From NCBI GenBank assembly GCA_009694045.1, contig SHVY01000032.1:1-39731 (forward strand): 39,731 nucleotides of DNA. Reading direction: 5' to 3'. The DNA comes from Alphaproteobacteria bacterium. GTDB lineage: Bacteria; Pseudomonadota; Alphaproteobacteria; SP197. Positions 7,330 through 14,551 of the stretch are shown here, in pieces (position 1 is the first letter of the stretch; every line of letters starts with the position of its first letter). Both the position numbers and the translations under genes were made by a program. The notes beneath the pieces were generated by a model that ran no database searches, had not been told where the DNA came from, and saw nothing but the letters and a program-made list of their open reading frames with translations.

Positions 7330-8856
7330 ATGGCCATGATTCAGCAACGGCGCGGGCGCGAGGCCCGGCGGGCGGAGCGTCTGCACGCGCCCATCGTGCA
7401 GAAACGCTACATCACCCGCGAGATCCCCGTTTACGAGCTGCTCGACGAGGCGGGGCTGGAGGTCATTCACCAGGCCTCGATGACCGTGCTGGAGGAGATC
7501 GGCATCGAATTCCGCGATGCCGAGGCGTTGGACCTGTGGCGGTCGGCGGGCGCCGACGTGCAGGGCCAGCGGGTGCGCATCCCGCGCGAGCTTTTGCTGG
7601 CGAAGCTTGCCACGCTGCCCGAGACGTTCACCCAGCACGCGCGCAATCCCGACCGCAATGTGGTGATCGGCGGGCGCAACACGGTGTTCGCCCCGACCTA
7701 CGGCTCGCCATTCGTGCGCGATTTCGACAACCAGCGGCGCTACGGCACCATCGAGGACCTGCGCAACTTCATCAAGCTGGCGTACATGACGCCGATCATG
7801 CACCACTCGGGCGGGGTGATCTGCGAGCCGGTGGACGTGCCCGTGCCGAAACGGCACCTGGAGATCGTCTACAGCCACATCAAGTATTCGGATAAACCGT
7901 TCATGGGCATGGTGACCGCGGGCGAACGGGCCGAGGACACCGTCAAGCTGGCCCGCATCCTGTTCGGCGAAAGGTTCACGGACGAGAACTGCGTGCTCCT
8001 GTCGGTGGTCAATTGCAACTCGCCCCTGGTGTGGGACGGGACCATGCTGGCGGCGCTGAAGATCTATGCCCGCGCCAACCAGGCGGTGCTGGTGACGCCG
8101 TTCATCATGGCGGGCGCCATGAGCCCGGCCTCGACCGCGGGCGCGGTCGCCCAGCTCAACGCCGAGGTGCTGGCGGGCCTGGCCTTCACCCAGTTGGTGC
8201 GGGCGGGCGCGCCGATGGTCTACGGCTGTTTTGTCTCGACGGTCTCGATGCAATCGGGCGCGCCGATGATGGGAACGCCGGAGCCGGCGCAGATGATCTA
8301 CCTCTCCACCCAGCTCGCGCGGAAGTACAAGGTGCCGGTGCGCGCCGGCGGGATGCTGTGCGGGTCCAAGATCGCCGACGCGCAGGCGGCCTACGAATCC
8401 ATGCAGACCATGCTGCCGACGGTCCTCGGCGGCACGAATTTCGTGCTGCACACGGCGGGCTGGCTGGAGGCGGGGCTCGCCGCCGGCTACGGCAAATTCA
8501 TCCTCGACGCCGACCAGGCGGGGATGCTGCAGCAGTTCTGCAAGGGCGTGGACCTGTCGGACGAGGGGATCGCCATGGATGCGCTGCGCGAGGTCGGGCC
8601 CGGTGGCCACTACCTCGGCTGCGCCCATACCCGGCGCAACTACACGACGGCGTTCTATCTGCCAGCCACCGCCGACAACAACAGCTTCGAGCAATGGCTG
8701 GCGGAGGGCGAGAAGGACGCCAACACCCGCGCCATGGCGACGGCGAAGAAGATGCTGCTGGAGTACCAGGCGCCGCCGATCGATCCCGGCGTCGACGAAG
8801 CGCTCTTGGATTTCATCGCCCGGCGCAAGGCGGAACTGCCGGACGGCGTCACCTAG
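7330..8856 (+). CDS. MttB-family corrinoid methyltransferase, non-pyrrolysine (trimethylamine methyltransferase family)
   Basis: The 508-residue protein covers a full MttB family TIM barrel. It has an N-terminal LDEAGLEVIHQASMTVLEEIGIEF, FAPTYGSPF, HHSGGVICEP, NCNSPLVWD, PFIMAGAMSPAS and a C-terminal GPGGHYLGCAHTRRN. The reading frame has no internal TAG, so it is a non-pyrrolysine member. The characterised relatives demethylate quaternary amines such as glycine betaine, proline betaine or carnitine rather than trimethylamine. It should transfer a methyl group from an unknown N-methyl substrate to the divergently encoded corrinoid protein. AGGGAG precedes the ATG at 7330, and a second ATG two codons later is possible. 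The next gene starts 3 bases after its stop, so they are co-transcribed. Confidence 0.93.
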   Translation: MAMIQQRRGREARRAERLHAPIVQKRYITREIPVYELLDEAGLEVIHQASMTVLEEIGIEFRDAEALDLWRSAGADVQGQRVRIPRELLLAKLATLPETFTQHARNPDRNVVIGGRNTVFAPTYGSPFVRDFDNQRRYGTIEDLRNFIKLAYMTPIMHHSGGVICEPVDVPVPKRHLEIVYSHIKYSDKPFMGMVTAGERAEDTVKLARILFGERFTDENCVLLSVVNCNSPLVWDGTMLAALKIYARANQAVLVTPFIMAGAMSPASTAGAVAQLNAEVLAGLAFTQLVRAGAPMVYGCFVSTVSMQSGAPMMGTPEPAQMIYLSTQLARKYKVPVRAGGMLCGSKIADAQAAYESMQTMLPTVLGGTNFVLHTAGWLEAGLAAGYGKFILDADQAGMLQQFCKGVDLSDEGIAMDALREVGPGGHYLGCAHTRRNYTTAFYLPATADNNSFEQWLAEGEKDANTRAMATAKKMLLEYQAPPIDPGVDEALLDFIARRKAELPDGVT

Positions 8857-8859
8857 CCG

Positions 8860-9762
8860 ATGGCGGCTGATCTCGCGTTCCGGCACGGGCCGATGACCGC
8901 GCTGTTTCCGCCCGCGGGCGGAGACGAGGGTCGCTGGCGCCTGACCGAGGCCGAGGTCGCCCACTACGACGAGCAGGGGTACGTGGCGGGGCGGCGGGTG
9001 CTGGACGACGATCAGGTCGAACGCTTGCGGGCCGACGTTGACGCGTTCTTCGCGCCGGATCACGAGGGGCGCGAGCTGTGGTACGAGTACCGGGGCAACG
9101 CGTCGACCGAGCCCGGCAAGCGGCTGCTGCACGCGACCGGGGCCTGGCGCCTGCGCTCCTCGTTTCATGACTTGCCGTGGCACCTGGGCGTGACGGTGCC
9201 GTTGCGCCAGCTCCTGGGTGGGCCGATCCGGCTGCTGCACGACCAACTGTTCTGCAAGCCGGCGCGCGAGGGTGGCATCGTCGCCTGGCACCAGGACTAT
9301 TCCTACTGGACCTATTCCCAGCCGATGGCGCACGCGACCTGCTGGATCGCGCTGGACGATACGGACGAGGGCAACGGCTGTCTCCACTACGTACCGGGCA
9401 GCCACCGCTGGGGCCTCCTGCCCATCACCGGTTTGACCGAGGATCACGAGTCGATCAAAGCGGTGCTGTCGCCGGAGCGGAAGGCAGGGTTCCGCCCAGT
9501 GCCGATTCCGCTGCGCCGGGGCCACGCGGCGTTCCACCATCCCCTGATGGTGCACGGGTCCCACGCCAACGGGTCGGACCGGCCGCGACGCGCGACCGTC
9601 GTCAACGTGATGCGTGACGGGGCCCGCGCCGCGGTCGACGAGCCCGACGTCAACGGGGTGCCGGCGTGGCTCCTCGGCACGACCCACACGGTCCCGTTCT
9701 ACGCGGTCTCGCCGAAACCGACGGGGCCGCTTCTCGGCGGCCGTTACTTCCCGCTGCTCTGA
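8860..9762 (+). CDS. phytanoyl-CoA dioxygenase (PhyH) family Fe(II)/2-oxoglutarate oxygenase
   Basis: The 300-residue protein has the PhyH-family iron ligands. H144 and D146 lie in VAWHQDYSYW, and the distal H232 lies in HHPLMVHGSHANGS, followed about ten residues later by the arginines expected to bind 2-oxoglutarate. An N-terminal YDEQGYVAGRRVLDDDQV segment and CWIALDDTDEGNGCLHYVPGSHRWG are also typical. Such enzymes hydroxylate small metabolites or lipids with O2 and 2-oxoglutarate. Its gene starts 3 bases after the MttB-family stop, so it likely modifies the same substrate or its demethylated product, which is unusual because corrinoid systems are oxygen-sensitive. An ATG at 8893 would shorten it by 11 residues. 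Confidence 0.9.
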   Translation: MAADLAFRHGPMTALFPPAGGDEGRWRLTEAEVAHYDEQGYVAGRRVLDDDQVERLRADVDAFFAPDHEGRELWYEYRGNASTEPGKRLLHATGAWRLRSSFHDLPWHLGVTVPLRQLLGGPIRLLHDQLFCKPAREGGIVAWHQDYSYWTYSQPMAHATCWIALDDTDEGNGCLHYVPGSHRWGLLPITGLTEDHESIKAVLSPERKAGFRPVPIPLRRGHAAFHHPLMVHGSHANGSDRPRRATVVNVMRDGARAAVDEPDVNGVPAWLLGTTHTVPFYAVSPKPTGPLLGGRYFPLL

Positions 9763-9770
9763 TCCATCCG

Positions 9771-10658
9771 GTGGCCGTCTCCAGCCATCAGAAGGGCGTC
9801 GCCCTGTGCCTGCTCGCCGGCGCGCTGTGGAGCATCTCGGGCGTCCTGATCCGCACCATGGAGAACCCGGACGTCTGGCGGATCAGTTTCTACCGCTCGG
9901 GCACGCTGTTCCTGACGATGCTGACCCTCCTGCTGGTGCGCTATCGCGGCGACCTTTCGCGCGCCTTCCGGGGAGCGGGGCCGCGGACCCTTCTGGCCGC
10001 CTGTTTCGTGTCGGGTGCGAGCCTGTGCTTCATCGCCTCGCTGATGCTGACGACCGTGGCCAACTCCATGTTCATGCTGGCGGGCCAGCCGCTGGCGGCG
10101 GCGGCGCTCGCCTGGCTGGTGCTGCGCGAGCCGATGAACCGGTCGACCTGGATCGCGATGCTGGTCGCGGTCGCGGGTGTCGGCCTCATGGTCGCCGACG
10201 CGGTGGCGGCGGGGAACCTGCTCGGCAACATGCTCGCCATGATCAGCACGTTCTGGTTCGGCGCGTTCGTGGTCACCTTGCGGGCCACGCCGGCCATGGA
10301 TTCTATGGCCATGCTGGCGGTGACCGGGTTCATCGTGATGGTGGCGGGGACGGCGGGTTTGTTGATCGGTGGCGGCGGGTTCGGCATCTCGCTCCATGAC
10401 CTGATCCTCTGCGTCATCATGGGGACGGTGCAGATGACCCTGGGAACGACGGTGTTCACCATGGGCGCGCGGCTCCTGCCGGTGGCGCCGGTCACGGTGC
10501 TGGCGCTCTCCGAGGTCGTCCTTGGCCCCTTCTGGGTGTTCCTGGTCTACGGCGAGCAGCCGACCCTGTGGACCCTGGCCGGCGGTGGTCTCGTGCTTGC
10601 CGCCGTGACCGGCCTCGCCCTGGTCGCCGGCAACCGATCCCAGCCGGCGGCCCGTTGA
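9771..10658 (+). CDS. EamA/DMT family transporter, copy 1 of 3
   Basis: The 295-residue integral membrane protein has about ten hydrophobic segments arranged as two EamA repeats. It begins GVALCLLAGALWSISGVLIR, with FYRSGTLFL in the second helix region. DMT transporters of this type export or import small metabolites, and the substrate is unknown here. I chose the GTG at 9771, eight bases after the dioxygenase stop, because the first membrane segment starts about ten residues later. The ATG at 9666 would overlap the dioxygenase by about 100 bases. The next two genes are clear paralogues with the shared pattern AGxxWSxxGVLVR and WQIxFYRS, so this is a tandem family within the operon. Confidence 0.88.
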   Translation: MAVSSHQKGVALCLLAGALWSISGVLIRTMENPDVWRISFYRSGTLFLTMLTLLLVRYRGDLSRAFRGAGPRTLLAACFVSGASLCFIASLMLTTVANSMFMLAGQPLAAAALAWLVLREPMNRSTWIAMLVAVAGVGLMVADAVAAGNLLGNMLAMISTFWFGAFVVTLRATPAMDSMAMLAVTGFIVMVAGTAGLLIGGGGFGISLHDLILCVIMGTVQMTLGTTVFTMGARLLPVAPVTVLALSEVVLGPFWVFLVYGEQPTLWTLAGGGLVLAAVTGLALVAGNRSQPAAR

Positions 10659-10683
10659 TCGGCGCGGCCGGTTCCGGGGAACG

Positions 10684-11574
10684 GTGAGCATCGCCCTGTC
10701 GCGGGAGGCGTCGCGCGGCGCCGGCCTGGTGCTGTTCGCCGGCTTGTGCTGGAGCCTCGGTGGCGTGCTGGTCCGCACGGTCGAGGCCGCGGGGATCTGG
10801 CAGATCAACTTCTACCGTTCGGGCTTCGTCGCCCTGGCCGTCGGCGCCCTGTTGCTGGGCCGGTACGGTTCCGGCACCCTTCGCGCCCTGCGCGACACCG
10901 GCAGGCTCGGACTGTTCTGCGGGGCGATGATGGCGGGGAGCAACCTCTGCTTCATCGCCGCGTTGGCGACCACGACGGTCGCCGACACGATGTTCACCAT
11001 GGCGGTCCGGCCGTTGATCGCCGCCTTGCTGGGTTGGACGATTCTCGGCGAGCGGATCACTCGGGCGACGTGGATCGCCATCCTCATGGCTGGCCTCGGG
11101 CTTGCCATCATGATGGGCGGGGCGTCGGGAGCCGGCCGCCTGGTGGGGACGGCGATCGCCCTGCTCGGGTCCCTGTTCTTCGGCGGGTTCGTGATCGGGA
11201 ACCGGGCGGGCAGGGGGATCGACCTGTTCCCCGCGGTCGCGCTGGGCGGTGTGATCGGGGCGCTGGCCTCGGCGGTGTTGGCCACGGGGGACCTGGAGAT
11301 TGGAACCTTCGACCTCGGCATCTGCATGATCATGGGGATCGTCCAGGCGGCGTTGGGGCTCGCGGCTTTCGTCGCGGGCTCCCGGATCCTGCCAGCGGCC
11401 CCCTTGGTGGTGCTGTCGATGATCGAGATCCCGCTTGCCCCGCTGTGGGTCTTGCTTGCCTATGACGAAGTGCCGAGCGCGACGACGCTGGTTGGCGGGA
11501 GCGTGATCCTCGCGACCGTCGTCGGCCTGGCCCTGCTGACCGCGCGCGCGGGAAAGGAGGCAAAGGCTCAATGA
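10684..11574 (+). CDS. EamA/DMT family transporter, copy 2 of 3
   Basis: The 296-residue protein has ten predicted membrane segments in two EamA repeats and starts at a GTG (10684), 25 bases after copy 1. The motif AGLCWSLGGVLVR followed by IWQINFYRSG aligns directly with copies 1 and 3. ATTTVADTMFTM in the middle of the first repeat matches TTVANSMFML of copy 1 and TTIANALFFL of copy 3. Its TGA overlaps the ATG of copy 3 (ATGA at 11571-11574), so the two are translationally coupled. Function beyond small-metabolite transport cannot be assigned. A heteromeric pair with a neighbour is possible but not shown. Confidence 0.9.
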   Translation: MSIALSREASRGAGLVLFAGLCWSLGGVLVRTVEAAGIWQINFYRSGFVALAVGALLLGRYGSGTLRALRDTGRLGLFCGAMMAGSNLCFIAALATTTVADTMFTMAVRPLIAALLGWTILGERITRATWIAILMAGLGLAIMMGGASGAGRLVGTAIALLGSLFFGGFVIGNRAGRGIDLFPAVALGGVIGALASAVLATGDLEIGTFDLGICMIMGIVQAALGLAAFVAGSRILPAAPLVVLSMIEIPLAPLWVLLAYDEVPSATTLVGGSVILATVVGLALLTARAGKEAKAQ

Positions 11575-12488
11575 CGGCGTCGACGAAGCCCGGTCGCGAG
11601 GCCCTGCGTGGGGCCCTTCTCATCATCCTGGCCGGGGTGTGCTGGAGCTTCCAGGGCGTGTTGGTGCGCGAGATCGACCAGGCGACGGCGTGGCAGATCG
11701 TGTTCTACCGCTCCCTCTGGCTGGTCATCACCTTCGCCCTGTATCTGCTGGTCCGCTATCGCGCCCGGGTGATCGAGCGGGTCCGCTCGATCGGGTGGCT
11801 CGGGGTGATGGGCGGCTGCAGCCTGGGAGTGGGGTTCTGCGGTTTCATCTTCGCCATGACCCACACGACGATCGCCAATGCCTTGTTCTTCCTGGCGATC
11901 TCGCCGTTCGCCTCGGCCTTGCTGGCGCGGTTCACGATCGGCGAACGGATCGCGCCGATGACTTGGGTTGGGATGGCAATCGCCCTCGTCGGGGTCACGG
12001 TCATGGTGGCGGACGCGCTCGGCGCCGGCCGGCTCCTCGGCAACGTCGGGGCCCTGGTGGCGGTGATCGGCTTCTCGGGGTTCACCGTGAGCCTGCGGGC
12101 AGGGCGGCACGTCGACATGGTACCGTCCCTGTGCGTCGCCGGGCTGTTCGCCATGGCGGTCGGGGCAATCGTCGCTCCGACGCTCGCCGTCAGCGTTCAC
12201 GACCACGCCATCGCGGGGATCATGGGCTCGGCGCAGATCGGACTCGGCATGCTGTTCTACACGTTGGGGTCGCGGCACGTGCCCGCCGGGCCATTGGCTC
12301 TGCTTTCCCTGACCGAAATCGTGCTCGGACCCATCCTGGTGTGGCGGATCGTCGGCGAGGTGCCGAGCGAGGGGACCCTGCTGGGCGGCGGGATCGTGTT
12401 CGTCGCCATCATCGCCCAGACCGCGCACGGGATGCGGTGGGGGTTCGGGGGTGGTGATTCGTATACAACGCCGCGGTCCGCGGGGTAA
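11571..12488 (+). CDS. EamA/DMT family transporter, copy 3 of 3
   Basis: The 305-residue membrane protein begins with a short polar segment and then AGVCWSFQGVLVR and AWQIVFYRS, and has about ten hydrophobic helices in two EamA repeats. Its start overlaps the stop of copy 2 by four bases. It differs from copies 1 and 2 in its C-terminal tail, which runs past the last helix into a Gly-rich stretch. A 28-base gap with a good ribosome-binding site separates it from the CocE-type hydrolase, so it is inside the same transcription unit. Substrate unknown; the context suggests an ester, amide or N-methylated compound or its products. Confidence 0.9.
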   Translation: MTASTKPGREALRGALLIILAGVCWSFQGVLVREIDQATAWQIVFYRSLWLVITFALYLLVRYRARVIERVRSIGWLGVMGGCSLGVGFCGFIFAMTHTTIANALFFLAISPFASALLARFTIGERIAPMTWVGMAIALVGVTVMVADALGAGRLLGNVGALVAVIGFSGFTVSLRAGRHVDMVPSLCVAGLFAMAVGAIVAPTLAVSVHDHAIAGIMGSAQIGLGMLFYTLGSRHVPAGPLALLSLTEIVLGPILVWRIVGEVPSEGTLLGGGIVFVAIIAQTAHGMRWGFGGGDSYTTPRSAG

Positions 12489-12516
12489 TCTGCCGGCGGC
12501 GTCCGAGGGAGTAGAC

Positions 12517-14541
12517 ATGCGTACCATCACCGAGTTTCCGCACAAGGTGCGCGAAATCGAGAACCTGTGGATTCCTCTCGCGAACGGCGAGCGGATGGCG
12601 GCCCGGATGTGGCTGCCGGACGGCGCGGACGCGAAGCCCGTTCCCGCCATCATTAAATACATCCCCTACCGCAAGCGCGACTTCACGCGGCAGGGCGATG
12701 ACATCATGTTCCGCTACTTCGCCGGGCACGGGTACGCCTGCGTACGGGTCGATATGCGCGGGTCGGGCGATTCCGATGGGCTGATCCAGGACGAGTACGC
12801 GCAGCAGGAGCTGGACGACGGCAAGGCGGCGATCGCCTGGATCGCCGCGCAACCCTGGTGCACCGGGAACGTCGGCATGATGGGATTGTCGTGGAGCGGA
12901 TTCAACGCGCTGCAGGTCGCGGCCTTGAGGCCGCCGGCCCTGAAGGCGATCATCACCTGGTGCTCGACCGACGACCGCTACGCCGACGACATGCACATGA
13001 TCGGCGGCTGCCGGCTGAACGACGACCTGGACTGGGGCACGTCGTATTTCAATCTCGTCCACATGCCGCCGGACCCGGAAATCGCCGGTCCAGGTTGGCG
13101 GCAGACCTGGCAGCGCCGGCTGGACAATGCCTTCTTTCCGCCGGCCCAGTGGATGCAGCACCAGCGGCGTGACGCCTTCTGGAAGCATGCCTCGGTGTGC
13201 GAGGACTTCGACGCGATCCAGTGCGCCGTCTTCACCTGCGGCGGTTGGACCGATGGCTACTCCAACGCGATCTTCCGCCTGCTCAAGAACCTCAAGGTGC
13301 CGCGCCTCGGGCTGGTGGGTCCCTGGGCGCACAACTATGGGCACATGGGCAATCCGGGGCCGGCCATAGGGTTCCTGCAGGAGGCCTTACGCTGGTGGGA
13401 CCAGTGGCTCAAGGGCACGGACACCGGCATCATGAACGAGCCGATGCTGCGGGCCTACATGCAGGAGGGCGTGCCGCCGAAGGCCCTGTACGCGAGCTGC
13501 CCCGGGCGCTGGGTCGGCGAGCCCGTCTGGCCGTCGCCCAGGATCAAGCCGAAGACGTTGTTCCTCAACGAGCCCGGCACCCTGGATACGCGCGCGAAGA
13601 CGGAGCGCAGGCGCGATCTGCTGTCGTTGCAGACGGTCGGTCTGGCGGCGGGGGAATGGTGCAGCTACGGCACGGGCGGGACCGGACCCCAGTTCCCTGG
13701 TGATCAGCGGGCGGACGACGGCGGCTCTCTCGTGTTTCAGACCGACGTGCTGACGAAACCGGTCGAGATTCTGGGGGCGCCGGTCGTGCACCTGGATCTG
13801 GCGGTCGATCGGCCGCTGGCGTTCGTGGCGGTGCGCCTGAACGACGTCTATCCCGATGGATCGGTATCGCGAGCGACGTATGGGGTCCTGAACCTGACCC
13901 ATCGCGAGAGCCACGAACACCCGACTCCGCTGGTGCCGGGCAAGCGCTACAAGATCAGGGTGCAGCTCAACGACATCGGCTATTCCTTCGGGGTCGGGCA
14001 CCGCGTGCGGGTATCGGTTTCGACCACCTATTGGCCGATGGTATGGCCGTCGCCGGAACCGGTGACCCTGAGTTTGTTCACGGGTGCCAGTCGGCTGGAG
14101 CTGCCGGTCCGGCCACGGCGGGCGGCGGATACGCGCATCCGCTTTCGCGAGGCCGAGGGTGGGCCGGCCATGGCCAAGACCCAGCTCGCGGACCCGTCCT
14201 TCGCCTACATCTGCAACCGCGATCCCGCGACGGGCCGGGTCGAGATCACGACGCTGGAGAGCGGCGGCCGCTGGCGGGTCGACGACACCGGCGTCGAGCT
14301 CTCGCGCGACCACGCCGAACGGCTTGCGATCGACGAACACGATCCCTTGGCCTGCGCCACGGAGGTCACCAAGTCCGCGTCGGTTAAGAGGGGCGACTGG
14401 GACGTGCGGGTCGAGGCGACGAGCAAGCTGAAGGCGACCCGGGACACTTGGCTGCTGTCCGGCGAGGTCAAGGTGTTCGAGCGCGGCCAACTGGTGTTCA
14501 CCAAGACCTACGACAACCCAACCAAGCGGGACCTGGCTTAG
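12517..14541 (+). CDS. CocE/NonD family alpha/beta hydrolase, copy 1 of 2
   Basis: The 674-residue protein has the CocE/X-Pro-dipeptidyl-peptidase layout. An alpha/beta-hydrolase domain contains the nucleophile motif GLSWSG (S125), preceded by DMRGSGDSDG. The likely acid is in GGWTDGYSN and the histidine in GPWAHNYGH. A C-terminal jelly-roll domain follows (about residues 400-540, with VAVRLNDVYPDGS and NLTHRESHE) and then an extra domain of about 130 residues. The family hydrolyses esters such as cocaine or acyl-amide bonds such as glutaryl-cephalosporin. No signal peptide is visible, so it is probably cytoplasmic. GAGGGA seven bases before the ATG supports this start. It is closely related to the next gene, indicating duplication. 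Confidence 0.92.
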   Translation: MRTITEFPHKVREIENLWIPLANGERMAARMWLPDGADAKPVPAIIKYIPYRKRDFTRQGDDIMFRYFAGHGYACVRVDMRGSGDSDGLIQDEYAQQELDDGKAAIAWIAAQPWCTGNVGMMGLSWSGFNALQVAALRPPALKAIITWCSTDDRYADDMHMIGGCRLNDDLDWGTSYFNLVHMPPDPEIAGPGWRQTWQRRLDNAFFPPAQWMQHQRRDAFWKHASVCEDFDAIQCAVFTCGGWTDGYSNAIFRLLKNLKVPRLGLVGPWAHNYGHMGNPGPAIGFLQEALRWWDQWLKGTDTGIMNEPMLRAYMQEGVPPKALYASCPGRWVGEPVWPSPRIKPKTLFLNEPGTLDTRAKTERRRDLLSLQTVGLAAGEWCSYGTGGTGPQFPGDQRADDGGSLVFQTDVLTKPVEILGAPVVHLDLAVDRPLAFVAVRLNDVYPDGSVSRATYGVLNLTHRESHEHPTPLVPGKRYKIRVQLNDIGYSFGVGHRVRVSVSTTYWPMVWPSPEPVTLSLFTGASRLELPVRPRRAADTRIRFREAEGGPAMAKTQLADPSFAYICNRDPATGRVEITTLESGGRWRVDDTGVELSRDHAERLAIDEHDPLACATEVTKSASVKRGDWDVRVEATSKLKATRDTWLLSGEVKVFERGQLVFTKTYDNPTKRDLA

Positions 14542-14551
14542 GAGGGCGACT

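Noticed and set aside
7330-8856. Pyrrolysine-containing MttB
   Set aside because: There is no in-frame TAG within the gene, and no pylT-like tRNA or Pyl biosynthesis gene in the window.
7171-9687. Long minus-strand open frame (838 codons) opposite the MttB-family and PhyH genes
   Set aside because: The translation is His/Arg/Gly-rich with no domain, and the opposite strand encodes two well-defined enzymes.
6266-9762. Equivalent of the TmpA/TmpB pathway for trimethylaminoethylphosphonate
   Set aside because: The dioxygenase here is of PhyH type rather than the gamma-butyrobetaine-hydroxylase type of TmpA, and no HD-domain oxygenase like TmpB is present.
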